Assembly: GCA_903933815.1 (NCBI GenBank)
Contig: CAIZLN010000057.1
Coordinates: 1-64,000 of the forward strand
DNA length: 64,000 nt
Direction of reading: 5' to 3'
Origin: an uncultured Solirubrobacterales bacterium
GTDB taxonomy: Bacteria; Actinomycetota; Thermoleophilia; Solirubrobacterales; 70-9
Shown: in pieces, positions 43,140-53,562 of the stretch
How positions within the stretch are numbered: the stretch's first letter is position 1
Layout: the number at the start of each line of letters is the position of its first letter
Made by a program: the position numbers and the translations under genes
The notes under the pieces: model-generated
What the model saw: the letters and a program-made list of their open reading frames with translations, nothing else
What the model was told of the DNA's origin: nothing
Database searches by the model: none

Positions 43140-43577
43140 CAGGAAGAGCCTTGCTTAACGACAGCATCGCCTTTTCGGTAGCTGCGAAGGCGCAGCGCTC
43201 CGGTGCCGAGATTCTGTTGACCGCGTTTCCGCGGGACCGCGCTCGAATCGGTCAACCGGTACCTCGCCCGGGACCTCGGGTCTCACGGAATCCGTTCGAA
43301 CCTGATTGCTGCCGGGCCGCTCCATACCCGCGCCGCCGGGGGCATCCCCGACTTCCGCAGGCTGCTTGAGAACTGGGAGGCGCGTTCACCGATGAAGTGG
43401 AACCCGGCCGACCCGGAGCCGGTGGCTGATGCCACCTGTTTCCTGCTCTCGGACCTCGCCCGTGCGATCACCGGGGAGATTCTTCATGTTGACGGCGGCT
43501 ACCACGCAATGGCCGGATCGTTGCGCGAAGTGGAATCGAGCGCTGTGGAGGAAACAGCCACGGCCACTGAAGCCTGA
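43140..43577 (+). pseudogene. fabI: Decayed fabI (enoyl-ACP reductase) with internal deletion and frameshift
   Basis: The 5' part reads as LLNDSIAFSVAAKAQRSGAE in one frame, as in the FabI N-terminus (SIAFSVAxxAQ). From about 43239 a different frame reads ALESVNRYLARDLGSHGIRS, then IAAGPLHTRAAGGIPDF, and DGGYHAMAG, which is the FabI C-terminus. The ~120 residues between, including the active-site Tyr-x6-Lys, are missing, and so is the first beta strand. It cannot make a functional reductase; another fabI must exist elsewhere. Confidence 0.8.
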
Positions 43578-43659
43578 CAGCCAGTCCACCGGGAATCAAT
43601 CGCTGAGCCTGATCGTATTTTTCGTTTTCGGAACCGCCGCTGTCGGCCTTGAGCGGGGC

Positions 43660-44796
43660 TCAGGCGGGCGGCGTGACCCGCCACTCCAACGAGAAGCGAT
43701 CGAAGCCCTGGAGGAAGCTTCTCGGCTCGAACGCCTGCGAGGGCGCAAGCGCTCCGCTCGCCTCGATGCCCCCGGAGGCGGCGATCAGTGCTCCTTTGAC
43801 GATCAAGGCAGCGGTCAGGCCGTAGACATCCCTTCCGGATATCTCTCCCCGGCTGACGGAGGTTCCGGCGACCGCTTCGCACCCGATCACAAAGCTTGAC
43901 TCGGCCCTGGCCTCGGCGCTCGCCCCTTCGGGCAGGGTGGGGATCAGCTTTGCCGTCAGGGCACGTAACGGTGTGCGCATGGCCAGACTGGCCCCCCGGA
44001 AGATTGCGGGCATTAGATGGGAAGCGGCTCCAGGGGCGAAGGAGTCGGCGCTCAACATCGTCTCGATCCGGCGTGTGTTGACATGACGCGGCACTGTCAC
44101 GTGCTCTCCGGCCGGATAACGCGTCATCTTCAGCTCACCCAGCGGCGGGCCGAAGTCAAAGGTTCCGCGAGAGGCTGTCTGGGAAGCGGGCTCGAAGTGG
44201 CCGTCCCGCCACTCGACATCTCCACCCTTGATCATTTCCAGCGCCGAGAGCATGGTTCCGCGCGTCGGCTGCATCTTTGCCCGGTAGCCCAGTCGCAGGG
44301 TGTCCAGATCACCCATTCCGTCAGCAGTCAGGGAAGCGATCATGTCACCGGGCACATAGTCGAAGCCCATCGCCGGGATGACCGCGACGCCCGCCTCGGA
44401 AGCCGGCCGGTCGTAGCGTTCCCAGGCCAGCCGCATGTACGGCTGCTCGCCCGTCGTATCGAGGTAGTGGGTCCCGGTCTCGACCGCAGCCCGCATCACC
44501 GGCTCGCCGTGGAGGTGAAACGGTCCGGCACAGGCGATCACCGCAGAGCAGCCCTCCAGCAGGGAGTGGAGTCCGGCCTGATCATCCAGCGAAACGGCCT
44601 GCACTTCGACATCGCGTCCCAGCCCGGCTGCCACCTGATCAAGTTTTTCGCGGTTACGACCGGCGAGCACGAAATCGGCTCCTGCCCTTTCGAGTTCGGA
44701 AGCGATCAGCTTTCCGGTGTAACCGGTCGACCCGTAAACGACAATCGGCCCCTTTTGATCAAGACCTGTGGCCACGCTGTCTGATTCGGAGCTCAT
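43660..44796 (-). CDS. Saccharopine-dehydrogenase-like / trans-acting enoyl-reductase-family protein
   Basis: The 378-residue protein has an NAD(P)-binding GSTGYTGKLIASEL at the N-terminus and the family segments AGPFHLHGEPVMRAAVETGTHYLD and GFDYVPGDM. Relatives include saccharopine dehydrogenase-like proteins and mycobacterial trans-acting enoyl reductases of lipid synthesis. The start at 44796 (MSSESDS) is preferred over a much longer open frame because it gives the family start. The substrate is unknown. Confidence 0.82.
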   Translation of the reverse strand: MSSESDSVATGLDQKGPIVVYGSTGYTGKLIASELERAGADFVLAGRNREKLDQVAAGLGRDVEVQAVSLDDQAGLHSLLEGCSAVIACAGPFHLHGEPVMRAAVETGTHYLDTTGEQPYMRLAWERYDRPASEAGVAVIPAMGFDYVPGDMIASLTADGMGDLDTLRLGYRAKMQPTRGTMLSALEMIKGGDVEWRDGHFEPASQTASRGTFDFGPPLGELKMTRYPAGEHVTVPRHVNTRRIETMLSADSFAPGAASHLMPAIFRGASLAMRTPLRALTAKLIPTLPEGASAEARAESSFVIGCEAVAGTSVSRGEISGRDVYGLTAALIVKGALIAASGGIEASGALAPSQAFEPRSFLQGFDRFSLEWRVTPPA

Positions 44797-44966
44797 GCGG
44801 CCATTGTAGGTCGCCGGGCCGAGCCCCGTGAAAAGCGCTGGCCCTTTGCTAGATTTCGCTGTGAGGAAGGGTGCGGAAGAGGACGCAACTAACCGCTGGA
44901 ACGAGGGTTTCAGTGGCATGGGTGTCAACCGCCGGGCCGCCGGAGTATCTGGAGAGAGGGAAGTAA

Positions 44967-46940
44967 ATGAAGCTTCGTAGCTTTTTCGCAATTATCGCTG
45001 TGGCCGGTGGGTCACTTCTGGTTGCCGGTCCCGCGTCTGCCGTGGCTCCCGCCGTGCCAGTGCCCGATGTCACCGGACCAGTCGCAGTGACCGAGGACTC
45101 CTATCCCTTTCTGTCAACTGATGTCGACCTCGCCAAATACGGGTATGTCGAGGAGGAGTACTTCCTGACCGGAAGGGGCTTCCGCTACAACACCACCGGT
45201 GAGGTCGGCCAGACCGGAGTTCGCCTTGAAACCGGTGGACTCCTCGACGACGGCAGCTATCCCTTCAAGACAAGAATCGTGGTCCGGCGCCCGGCCGATC
45301 CGGCTGATGCCAACGGAACCGTCGTGGCCGAATGGAACAACGTGACCGCATTCCGTGACATCGAGTGGAACTGGTTTGGCGATCCGGAGTTCATGCTGAA
45401 AAACGGCTACACATTTGTAGGTGTCACGGCCCAGAACGTCGGCATCACCGGGCTGAAGGCCTTTGACACCGCCCGCTACGGGAGCCTCGAAGTCCGCTGG
45501 GATACGACCGCATCTTCAGGTTCGTCGATTGACGATCTCTCCTACGACGTCTACGGCGCCGCGCTGAAGGCAATCAGGGGTGAAGGAACCGGCGTTGATC
45601 CGCTCGGCGGAATCGAAGCTGAAACCGTGATCGCCTCTGGTGAGTCGCAGTCCTGCGGCCGACTTGCGACCCACTACAACAAGGTTGAGCCGCTGCAGAA
45701 CATCGCCGACGCCTACCTTCTCACCGTCTGCGGCACCGTCTTGAGAACTGACCGCCCGGAGAAGGTGGTCCGGATCCTCACTGAAACCGAGAACCAGACC
45801 GAGCGCACAGTCGAGAATTTCCCTGACACAAACTCGATCCGTCACTGGGAAGTCGCCGGCTCCTCGCATCTGCCGCGGCTGGCCTGGGACAACGCCGGTG
45901 GCCTTCTCAACCGCGACTTCCTGGCCATTACTGTCGGCTGCCAGAAGTTCCCACTCTCCCTGGTTCAGTGGTCTTTTACCGCCAACCGGGCGATCGCGGG
46001 CCTGGCTGACTGGGTCAGGGACGACGTCGCTCCACCGATCGCTCCGCGCGGTCAGTACGAAGGTGGTGTTCTGGTCCGGGATGAGTTTGGGATCGCTGAA
46101 GGTGGCATCCGCTACCCGGAGTTGACCGTGCCGACAGGCGTCAACGATGGCGTCAACTCACCGGGGACCGGTGGAAATCCGTTGTTCAGCAGCTTCTGCT
46201 TTCTGCTTGGCTCAAACACCCTGTTTTCCTCGGAGCAGCTCCACGGGCTCTACACCGACTTCGCTGACTATGTCGGCAAGTATGCGGCGGCGACCGACGA
46301 TTTCCTGGAATCCGGCTTCATCCTCGCCGAGGACGCTGTTCGACTGAAGGGGTTCTCCCGTCAGTTCGCCCATCTCCGGCCTACCGCGCCGATGATGGCC
46401 GGAAAGAAGCAGAGCACCGGAAGGGTTGTGCTCAACTGGATTGGCTCGGAAGCACCGGCGACCTCGGTCACGATTCAACGCAAGCCTTCAGCAGCGGGTG
46501 GAGTGTGGGCTGGTGTCAGGGGCACAAAGCTTGGCACCAGGGCGACTATCGCCAGGGAAAAGGAAGGCACTCACCGCTACCGCGTAAGAACAAGCACGGT
46601 GATTCCGGCCAACAACATCGCACCGGCCCAGACCGTCACGACACCGTTTTCGGCTGAGCTCGCAAACGTCAAGGTTGACCGCTCCGGCCCGGCCAAACCC
46701 CGCCTCGTCATCAGCGGCAGGAAGGCTGCTGGTGTCTACTCCGGTCCGGTGCGGGTGACGGTGCTTGCTCAGCCCGACGGCAAGCTGCCCGACGGCAGCT
46801 CCGGAGCAGGACTGGATCCGCGGTCAGTGCCAAAGGCAAAGACAATCACCCGCAAGGGCCGGACGGTAATCAGCGTTCAGACCCGCGACAAGCTCGGCAA
46901 CAAATCGAAGCCGGCCAGGGCGGTCATCACCATCCGGTAG
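44967..46940 (+). CDS. Secreted alpha/beta-hydrolase-domain protein (PF20091-like)
   Basis: The 657-residue protein has a signal peptide (about 1-25) and a long domain resembling the 'alpha/beta hydrolase domain-containing' family, with GESQSCGRLATHYN (nucleophile candidate), EWNNVTAFRDIEW and HWEVAGSSHLPR. A C-terminal beta extension (about 475-657) resembles a fibronectin/OmpL-like adhesion region. The substrate is unknown. GAGAGGGAAG lies just before the ATG. Confidence 0.72.
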   Translation: MKLRSFFAIIAVAGGSLLVAGPASAVAPAVPVPDVTGPVAVTEDSYPFLSTDVDLAKYGYVEEEYFLTGRGFRYNTTGEVGQTGVRLETGGLLDDGSYPFKTRIVVRRPADPADANGTVVAEWNNVTAFRDIEWNWFGDPEFMLKNGYTFVGVTAQNVGITGLKAFDTARYGSLEVRWDTTASSGSSIDDLSYDVYGAALKAIRGEGTGVDPLGGIEAETVIASGESQSCGRLATHYNKVEPLQNIADAYLLTVCGTVLRTDRPEKVVRILTETENQTERTVENFPDTNSIRHWEVAGSSHLPRLAWDNAGGLLNRDFLAITVGCQKFPLSLVQWSFTANRAIAGLADWVRDDVAPPIAPRGQYEGGVLVRDEFGIAEGGIRYPELTVPTGVNDGVNSPGTGGNPLFSSFCFLLGSNTLFSSEQLHGLYTDFADYVGKYAAATDDFLESGFILAEDAVRLKGFSRQFAHLRPTAPMMAGKKQSTGRVVLNWIGSEAPATSVTIQRKPSAAGGVWAGVRGTKLGTRATIAREKEGTHRYRVRTSTVIPANNIAPAQTVTTPFSAELANVKVDRSGPAKPRLVISGRKAAGVYSGPVRVTVLAQPDGKLPDGSSGAGLDPRSVPKAKTITRKGRTVISVQTRDKLGNKSKPARAVITIR

Positions 46941-46945
46941 CCATA

Positions 46946-46967
46946 CAGGTGCCGATGCCGGCACCTG
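46946..46967. terminator. Perfect hairpin between convergent genes
   Basis: CAGGTGCCG (46946-46954) and CGGCACCTG (46959-46967) form a perfect 9-bp stem with a 4-nt loop between the hydrolase stop (46940) and the ettA stop (46971). It probably works in both directions, though no U-tract is seen. Confidence 0.6.
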
Positions 46968-46970
46968 CGG

Positions 46971-48623
46971 TCAGTCCCGGACGAGTTTTTTGTACGTGAT
47001 GCGGTGAGGGCGGTCGGCCTCCGGGCCGAGCCGCCGTCGCCTGTCTTCTTCGTAGGCGTCGAGGTTGCCTTCAAACCAGACCACTTCCGAATCACCCTCG
47101 AAGGCCAGGATGTGAGTTGCGACCCGGTCGAGGAACCAGCGGTCGTGGGAGATGACCACGGCACATCCGGCGAAGCCAAGCAAAGCTTCTTCGAGGGCGC
47201 GGAGAGTGTCCACGTCGAGGTCGTTGGTCGGCTCGTCGAGCAGCAGCAGATTGCCGCCTGAGCGCAGCAGCTTGGCCAGGTGGACGCGGTTTCGCTCACC
47301 GCCCGACAGCACTCCGACCTTGCGCTGCTGGTCTGAGCCTTTGAAGTTGAACCCGCCGACATACGCGCGTGAATTCATCTGGCTGCCACCCACGTCGATG
47401 GTCTCGTCTCCGGAGGAGATCTCCTCCCAGACCGACTTCTCCGGGTCGAGCGTGTCCCGGGACTGGTCGACATAGGCCAGCTTGACCGTCTCGCCCAGTC
47501 GGAGGGTGCCGCTGTCGGTTTCTTCGTCGCCGACGATCATCCGGAAGAGGGTCGTCTTTCCGGCGCCGTTGGGCCCGATTACCCCGACGATCCCGGCCGG
47601 TGGAAGCTTGAAGGAAAGATCCTCGACCAACAGCCGGTCGCCGAACCCCTTTTTCACGTGGTCCGCCTCGATTACCACGCCTCCGAGCCGCGGACCGGCC
47701 GGGATATGGATCTGGACTGCATCGAGCTTTACGTTCTTGTCCTCCGCCAGCAACTCTTCGTAGCGCGCCAGCCGGGCCTTCGACTTCTTGCGGCGGCCCT
47801 TGGGGTTTTCTCGAACCCACTCGAGCTCGGCTGCGATGGTGCGTGAGCGAGCCGTTTCCTTGCGCTCCTCCTGTGTCAGGCGTTCCTGCTTTTGCTCAAG
47901 CCAGGAGGAGTAGTTGCCCTCAAAGGGAATGCCGCGGCCACGGTCGAGTTCAAGGATCCAGCCGGCGACATTGTCGAGGAAGTACCGGTCGTGGGTCACG
48001 GCGACGACGGTGCCCTTGTATTCCTCAAGGAAGCGTTCAAGCCAGGCGACCGAATCGGCGTCGAGATGGTTGGTCGGCTCGTCGAGCAGCAGCAGGTCGG
48101 GAGATCTGAGCAGGAGCCTGCAGAGCGCCACCCGGCGCCTCTCGCCACCGGAGAGCTTTGTCACATCGGCGTCGGCGGGCGGCAGCCGTAGCGCATCCAT
48201 CGCGTTGTCCAGCATTGTGTCGAGGTTCCAGGCATCGGCAGCGTCGATCTTCGCCTGCAGGCGGCCGAACTCCTCAGCAGTCTCGTCGGAGTAGTTGGCT
48301 GCCAGCTCGTTGAACCGGTCGAGCAGGTCCTTGGTTTCCCGGACGCCATCCTCGACGTTGCCGCGTACATCCTTGGTTTCATCGAGCTGAGGTTCCTGTT
48401 CCAGCATGCCGACGGTTGCGCCGTCGCGAAGCTGCGCCTCGCCACGGTACTCGTTGTCGGTCCCGGCCATGATTCTGAGCAGGGTGGACTTGCCAGCGCC
48501 GTTGTAGCCGAGGATGCCGATCTTGGCGCCGGGCAGGAAGTTGAGCGAGATGTCGACCAGCACTTCCTTGTTCGGCGGATGCGAACGGGACACTTTGTGC
48601 ATCGTGTAGATGAAGTCAGCCAT
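46971..48623 (-). CDS. ettA: ABC-F translational throttle EttA
   Basis: The 550-residue protein has two ABC ATPase modules (Walker [10 protein letters not shown] and GPNGAGKTT; signatures LSGGERRRV and LSGGERNRV; Walker [10 protein letters not shown] twice), an inter-domain linker with [15 protein letters not shown] and an EttA-type length. No membrane segments are present. EttA binds the ribosomal E site and gates translation according to ADP/ATP. It converges on the hydrolase gene and is closely followed upstream by an MFS gene. Confidence 0.95.
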   Translation of the reverse strand: MADFIYTMHKVSRSHPPNKEVLVDISLNFLPGAKIGILGYNGAGKSTLLRIMAGTDNEYRGEAQLRDGATVGMLEQEPQLDETKDVRGNVEDGVRETKDLLDRFNELAANYSDETAEEFGRLQAKIDAADAWNLDTMLDNAMDALRLPPADADVTKLSGGERRRVALCRLLLRSPDLLLLDEPTNHLDADSVAWLERFLEEYKGTVVAVTHDRYFLDNVAGWILELDRGRGIPFEGNYSSWLEQKQERLTQEERKETARSRTIAAELEWVRENPKGRRKKSKARLARYEELLAEDKNVKLDAVQIHIPAGPRLGGVVIEADHVKKGFGDRLLVEDLSFKLPPAGIVGVIGPNGAGKTTLFRMIVGDEETDSGTLRLGETVKLAYVDQSRDTLDPEKSVWEEISSGDETIDVGGSQMNSRAYVGGFNFKGSDQQRKVGVLSGGERNRVHLAKLLRSGGNLLLLDEPTNDLDVDTLRALEEALLGFAGCAVVISHDRWFLDRVATHILAFEGDSEVVWFEGNLDAYEEDRRRRLGPEADRPHRITYKKLVRD

Positions 48624-48634
48624 GTCCGACCACC

Positions 48635-50206
48635 CTAGCTGTCGCCCGGATCCGCGTCTTCCGAGGCGTAGATGGCGAGCAACTCGGCTTCGCGGTCGTA
48701 CTTCGGGAAGTACTTCCAGACCAGAGCCATGCCGAGCAGGATTGCGACAACACCACCGAGATAGGCGAAGTCCTCACCCTTGATGAACGACTGCTTTGCG
48801 GCTTCGATGATCTCCTCGCTGTACTGCGGATACTGCTCTGCGGTATCTGCCGCGCTCGAGAACGAGCGCTCGAGCTCGGCCTCGACGTCGGAAGTTACCT
48901 TTTCCGAGTTCGGTGAGGAGGCGATCAGACGGCTGAACGAGGCCGCATAACCGGCCGTCAGAAAGGCGCCGAGGATCGACTGCATGATCGCTCCGCCAAG
49001 GTCGCGCTGGAGGTCGGCCGTCGCTGAGGCCATGCCGGCCCGCCGGACCGGGACTGACCCGGTGAGTGAATGAGAGGCCGGTGTGCCTGCCAGCCCGACT
49101 CCGACTCCGACCAGCGCGTAGGCCAGCCCCACGACCCAGAAAGTAGTGCTCTCTGTCCAGAAAAGCAGCATCACCATGAATCCCAGGAAGCAGAACAGGT
49201 AGCCGACCAGCAAGGTGAAGCGGGCCCCGCGGGAATCGACCAGCTTCGCTGAGAAAGGCGCGACCATGACCAGCACCAGTGCCGCCGGGAGAATGGCCAG
49301 CCCCGCCTGCCAGGTCGACCAGCCGAGTACGTTCTGCAGGTACTGCTGGCCGATGAACATCGCCGCCATCAACGTGCCGAAAACGATGATCCCGGCGAGT
49401 GCGGCAACCCAGAAGGTACTTCGCGCGGCGACTTTCAGGTCGTAAAGGGGATTGGATGCCCGCCGTTGTCGGATCACGAAGCCGACGGCGGCGGCGATTC
49501 CGATCAAGGCGATGCCGATCGCAGCAGTGCCGGCACCTGGAATGGTTGCGAAGTTGATCGCGAGGACGACACCGGCGATCATGACGATCGAGAGAATTCC
49601 GCCCAGGTTGTCGACCGGATCGCTTGCTTCGTCGACATTTGCGGGCACGTACCGAAGCGCCAGCACCAGAGCAAGTACGGCGAGCGGAAGGGTTATGAGG
49701 AATACGGACCCCCAGTCGAACTTCAGAAGCAGTGCCCCGGCCAGCAGGGGGCCGAGCGCTGCGGATGCCCCTCCGATGCCGGACCACAACGCGATCGATC
49801 TGGTCCTGCCCGGGCCTGACCAGAGTGCGGTGATCAGCGCCAGGGTGGTCGGGAAGGCCATGCCGGCAGCGATCCCTCCACCGACCCGCGCAAGGAAGAG
49901 CATGTCAGCAGAGGGAGCGAATGCCGCAAGCAGTGAAAAAGGAATCGCCAGCGCTGTTCCAAGCACCAGCATCTTCTTGCGGCCATAACGATCCCCCAGG
50001 GCGCCCAGATAGAGCACCGAGGTTGCGAGCCCGAGCGAGTAGCCGACTGCGACCAGGTTGAGCTGGGTCTGACTTGCGTCGAAGGCGGCGCCTATTTCCG
50101 GGAGGGCGACATTGGCGACCGAAAGGTTGAGGTTGGCCACGGTCGCGACCAGGATCAGTGTGCTGAGGACGGCGGCCGGCCGCTTTGGTGCTGCTCCGGT
50201 ACTCAT
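48635..50206 (-). CDS. MFS drug transporter, DHA2 (14-TM) type
   Basis: The 523-residue protein has about 14 membrane helices and MFS motifs: [17 protein letters not shown] (motif A) and [15 protein letters not shown], with a C-terminal tail of about 40 residues. It should export drugs or other hydrophobic compounds with proton flow. It lies 11 bp upstream of ettA on the same strand and 25 bp downstream of the dehalogenase gene. Confidence 0.9.
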   Translation of the reverse strand: MSTGAAPKRPAAVLSTLILVATVANLNLSVANVALPEIGAAFDASQTQLNLVAVGYSLGLATSVLYLGALGDRYGRKKMLVLGTALAIPFSLLAAFAPSADMLFLARVGGGIAAGMAFPTTLALITALWSGPGRTRSIALWSGIGGASAALGPLLAGALLLKFDWGSVFLITLPLAVLALVLALRYVPANVDEASDPVDNLGGILSIVMIAGVVLAINFATIPGAGTAAIGIALIGIAAAVGFVIRQRRASNPLYDLKVAARSTFWVAALAGIIVFGTLMAAMFIGQQYLQNVLGWSTWQAGLAILPAALVLVMVAPFSAKLVDSRGARFTLLVGYLFCFLGFMVMLLFWTESTTFWVVGLAYALVGVGVGLAGTPASHSLTGSVPVRRAGMASATADLQRDLGGAIMQSILGAFLTAGYAASFSRLIASSPNSEKVTSDVEAELERSFSSAADTAEQYPQYSEEIIEAAKQSFIKGEDFAYLGGVVAILLGMALVWKYFPKYDREAELLAIYASEDADPGDS

Positions 50207-50231
50207 GCCGGGAGGCTCGGGTACGTGGTGT

Positions 50232-51119
50232 TCACAGGGCGGCTATCCACTCGACAATCTTCGAGCCGATCAGGTCTCCCTGATCTTCCTGCAGGAAGTG
50301 TCCTGCGTTTTCGATAACGGTCAGCGGCTCGGCGGTGGGAAAGAGAGTCTGAACCTTGCGCCCTACCGGGTCCAGGGGCAGGGCCGGGTCCGAGTCAGCC
50401 CAGAGCAACAGGGCGGGCCGGGTGTCGGCCTTCAGGTAGTCGGCCGTGGCCTGACCGACGTCTGCGCCGGGCGCGTCCGGAGTGAGCGGAATGAGTGGCG
50501 GGAAGGTGCGTACGCCAGCCTTGGAGTCGACATTGGGAAAAGGAGCCGTGTAGGCGGCGAGGACTTCGTCACTCAGTTCTGTCGCGCAGCCCCCCCTGAT
50601 CGGCATCTCCACCCGCACGTCCCGGTAGGAAGCAATGAAGTCGCGAAAGTGGAGCCAGTTGTCGGTCATCTTCTGGCGGCCGTTGAAAATGCCGGTGTCC
50701 ATTGCGACCAGCCGGGAGAACCGTTCGGGTCGCTCGGTTGTCGCGGCCCTGAGGCCGATCGGGCCGCCCCAGTCCTGACAGACAAGGGTCGTGTCGGTGA
50801 GGTCGAGTTCGTCGATCAGGGAAACGACCGCATCGGTGTGGCGGTCGATCGTGTACCAGTCGTCGTCGACCGGCTTGTCCGAGCGGCCGAACCCCGGCAG
50901 GTCCGGGACCACACAGCGGTAGCCGGCTTCGAGCAGGGGCCCCATCACCTTGCGATAGAGGAAGCCCCAGGTCGGTTCCCCGTGCAGCATGAGTACCGGC
51001 GGACCATCGCCCTCGTCAACGTGGGCGAGCCGCATACCGTCCCACTCCCGGTACTTCGGCTCCCATGGGAATCCGGGAAGATTCCCAAAGCAGTCTTCCG
51101 GGGTTCTGAAGATTTCCAT
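50232..51119 (-). CDS. Haloalkane dehalogenase
   Basis: The 295-residue alpha/beta hydrolase has HGEPTW oxyanion motif (E48), nucleophile D116 in CQDWGGP with W117 as halide-stabilising residue, and H274 (NAGHFLQED). The Asp nucleophile, rather than Ser, marks a haloalkane dehalogenase. It would hydrolyse halogenated alkanes to alcohols; the natural substrate is unknown. It is cytoplasmic, in tight order with the MFS gene. Confidence 0.9.
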   Translation of the reverse strand: MEIFRTPEDCFGNLPGFPWEPKYREWDGMRLAHVDEGDGPPVLMLHGEPTWGFLYRKVMGPLLEAGYRCVVPDLPGFGRSDKPVDDDWYTIDRHTDAVVSLIDELDLTDTTLVCQDWGGPIGLRAATTERPERFSRLVAMDTGIFNGRQKMTDNWLHFRDFIASYRDVRVEMPIRGGCATELSDEVLAAYTAPFPNVDSKAGVRTFPPLIPLTPDAPGADVGQATADYLKADTRPALLLWADSDPALPLDPVGRKVQTLFPTAEPLTVIENAGHFLQEDQGDLIGSKIVEWIAAL

Positions 51120-51129
51120 CGGGGCCAGC

Positions 51130-51843
51130 CTACCCGCCTTTCGGCCCGGTCTCAGTCAGGTCACCAGATGCAGGAGCTTCAGTCGGGTCGCGAGTGAGGC
51201 AGTTGTAGAGCGCAGCCGGGCCGACCGCCGTAAGGGGGTTGACTGCGGCCGAAAAGATGAAGGTTCCGATCGCTGAACCAGCGACTCCTGTTCCGAAAGG
51301 AAGGGCGAGCAAAGCACTGATCATCGCAGCGAGGAAGATCATCATCGCGAGAAGCAGCAGGAAGAGAAAGACGCGCAGGCCGTTTCCACGCACCAGTTCG
51401 CGGCTGCGGGCCAGGCTTGCGAAAATTCCATGTTCCTCGACTACGGCAACCGGCGGGGCGACGATCCAAAGGATCAGGATGATGATTCCGGGCAGTATCA
51501 GCAGCAGAAGCCCTGCAGCGACTCCGGCCGCCACGATGAGGCTGACCCAGACCAGCTTCGCCAGCACCGGACTGAGCGCTCGCCAGAGGCCAGGCAGTCC
51601 CTTGTCCTCTGTTTTGGAGCAGAGCACAAGGATCACCATGCCGGCGTACACCACACCGATGAAAATCGAGGCCCCGAAGGCGACGGCCTGCCCGAACGGG
51701 CCGAGGCTCTGAGCGAGTGCCAGCAACGCCGAAGCAGACGCCAGCAGCAGGGTCAGCCGGATCAGGATCGAGCGGTTGGCCAGAGCTTCGACCCTCATCT
51801 CGGTCAACACACCGTCGAGAGATAAGGGCGGGGTGGGTAACAC
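51130..51843 (-). CDS. Polytopic membrane protein of unknown function
   Basis: The ~237-residue protein has about six hydrophobic segments and an AxxxxxSRELVRGN-like motif resembling the glycerophosphoryl-diester-phosphodiesterase membrane-domain/YciC-like families. GTG at 51843 is chosen since AGGTGGGG lies 4 nt upstream; GTG at 51870 is the other option. Function is unknown. It precedes the dehalogenase on the same strand. Confidence 0.6.
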   Translation of the reverse strand: MLPTPPLSLDGVLTEMRVEALANRSILIRLTLLLASASALLALAQSLGPFGQAVAFGASIFIGVVYAGMVILVLCSKTEDKGLPGLWRALSPVLAKLVWVSLIVAAGVAAGLLLLILPGIIILILWIVAPPVAVVEEHGIFASLARSRELVRGNGLRVFLFLLLLAMMIFLAAMISALLALPFGTGVAGSAIGTFIFSAAVNPLTAVGPAALYNCLTRDPTEAPASGDLTETGPKGG

Positions 51844-51878
51844 GGGACCCCACCTTACCGTTGCCAGCACCGGTCAGC

Positions 51879-52139
51879 TCAGGGGCAGGGGCGATCCGCG
51901 CGAGGATCCGGAATGAAACCGATGATCGACTCAAGCGATGCTTCCATTGCGGTCGGCCCGATCGCGTTGGATCCACTGAACGGTCTTTCAAAGGCGGCCA
52001 CCAGATACATGGAACTGAGTAGCAGCAGCGCGACCGGGAGTATGTAGATGAACTGACCGAAGGGTCGTTCACGGCCGGCGAGAATGGTCGCGTAGAGGCA
52101 GAGGATCAGTCCACCCAGGACCATGAACAGCCAGAACAT
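51879..52139 (-). CDS. Short membrane protein, likely C-terminal remnant of a DUF4239 protein
   Basis: The 86-residue ORF has two hydrophobic segments and ends with AAFERPFSGSNAIGPTAMEASLESI, the typical C-terminus of DUF4239 proteins. Upstream in-frame residues (SLDRVRELSETRAARLQAST) also match the family but run into the 3' end of the neighbouring gene with no start codon. The N-terminal two helices are gone, so it is likely a remnant; a short functional protein cannot be excluded. Compare 8390-9160. Confidence 0.5.
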   Translation of the reverse strand: MFWLFMVLGGLILCLYATILAGRERPFGQFIYILPVALLLLSSMYLVAAFERPFSGSNAIGPTAMEASLESIIGFIPDPRADRPCP

Positions 52140-52233
52140 GAATGGCAGGTTGTTGGTACTCGCCTGCAGCCGGGCGGCGCGGGTTTCGCTGAGCTCCCTG
52201 ACCCGGTCCAGCGAGCTGACAAGGGCAGCGGTG

Positions 52234-53415
52234 TCAGCGGGCGCTGCGAGTCAGGCGTACCGATCTGAGCGAGGATGTCCCGTTCGATGTAGTCATGCGG
52301 AAGGTCACCTGGTAGGCGGAGCGTCTGGCGCTGCGGGTGAGACTCAGGCGAAATGAGGCACGCTTCGATCTGCCGGGGGAGATCGTCCCCAGTTGCACGC
52401 ACCTGGTCCCGCGGACCGCCCTCCCGGGGGCCCTGGCACAGACACTGGTCCCGAGGGAAGCCGTTTGTCCCAGGTTTCTGACGGTGAGCCGATACACGCG
52501 GCCTGCACTCGCAGGCGACCCGAAACGCTGCGAAGCTACCGTCATGTTCAGTCTTGCCCTGGATGTCGGCTGGGGGGACTCGTCGACAAGGCGGCTTATG
52601 GTCAGTGAGCTCGGCCCGAGATCAAGCTCGTCGAGGCCTTCAAGCAGGGAACCGAGGTCAAGGCCTCCCAGCGCGCCTCCTCCGATCCCGGACAGCAGGC
52701 CCGGCAGCAGGCTGCGGACAGTTGTGCAGGCATCGATGAACCCCAGGATTTTCGTCTTGCCGGCAAAGGGTCCGAGCTGCGACCATTCCCCGGTCAACGC
52801 CCCCGGCCCGCTCAGGCCCCGCGTGAACCGTTGGCCCTGACCCAGAGAAGTCGACTCGGTCGTGAAGGTGACGTCCATTGGCGAGAATCCGCAGGTCAGG
52901 TTTCTGCCCAGCAAGCCGGTTATCGCGCTGAGTTCCGGCGGCAGCTCGACCCCCAGGCCCCCAAGAGAACCGAGAAGTTGCTGGATGTCGATCGAGACCC
53001 AGAGTCCCGCCTTTGTGGCTATTTCCATCTGGCCGGTCTGGCTGTCAAAGGTCCCGGTGGCGGCCTGTTCAATGCCCATGTAGCCCTGGATTTCAACCGG
53101 AAGCTCGATACCTGCGAGGGACTGGACGATTGTCGACACGTCCAGCACCGGCAGCTGGAACTTGCCCTTCGGGATTTTGATCCTGCCCTCATCGTCGATC
53201 GTGCCTTCAATCGAGGACGGCCCGCTCAACTCTTCGAGGTCGAGATCGCCGACCAGGCCGGTCTCGATGGCACTCCTGTCGAACTCGAGGGTGAAGGGTC
53301 TCTCTGCGGCGGCTGCCGGGCCCGCAAGAGATGCGGCAAGAACCAGAAGGAGGCCCACAAAAAAGCTCATCCTGAACAAGTTCTTCACGGTCAGTCTCTG
53401 GCTCCCGATAATCAA
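52234..53415 (-). CDS. Large secreted protein of unknown function
   Basis: The 393-residue product has a signal peptide (about 15-37) and two parts: an alpha/beta domain with GTFDSQTGQMEIATKAG and LTCGFSPMDVTFTTES, and a basic C-terminal beta-sandwich-like domain (about 290-393) with one Cys pair. TTG at 53415 is preferred because GGGAG lies 6 nt upstream. No enzymatic motif is recognised. It is a single gene in this interval, next to the DUF4239 remnant. Confidence 0.6.
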   Translation of the reverse strand: MIIGSQRLTVKNLFRMSFFVGLLLVLAASLAGPAAAAERPFTLEFDRSAIETGLVGDLDLEELSGPSSIEGTIDDEGRIKIPKGKFQLPVLDVSTIVQSLAGIELPVEIQGYMGIEQAATGTFDSQTGQMEIATKAGLWVSIDIQQLLGSLGGLGVELPPELSAITGLLGRNLTCGFSPMDVTFTTESTSLGQGQRFTRGLSGPGALTGEWSQLGPFAGKTKILGFIDACTTVRSLLPGLLSGIGGGALGGLDLGSLLEGLDELDLGPSSLTISRLVDESPQPTSRARLNMTVASQRFGSPASAGRVYRLTVRNLGQTASLGTSVCARAPGRAVRGTRCVQLGTISPGRSKRASFRLSLTRSARRSAYQVTFRMTTSNGTSSLRSVRLTRSAR

Positions 53416-53562
53416 AGTCTCTCCCTTTGGTCAGACCCCTGCAGCCGCCATGGAAGGTGGCAATCTGATCCTTTCCTCCAAGCATAGCCGCCACGGGGCC
53501 GCTCTACCGGACGGAGTCATTCTTGCTCTAGCATTGGTTGCCTAAGCAACTGAAAGGTTCAA

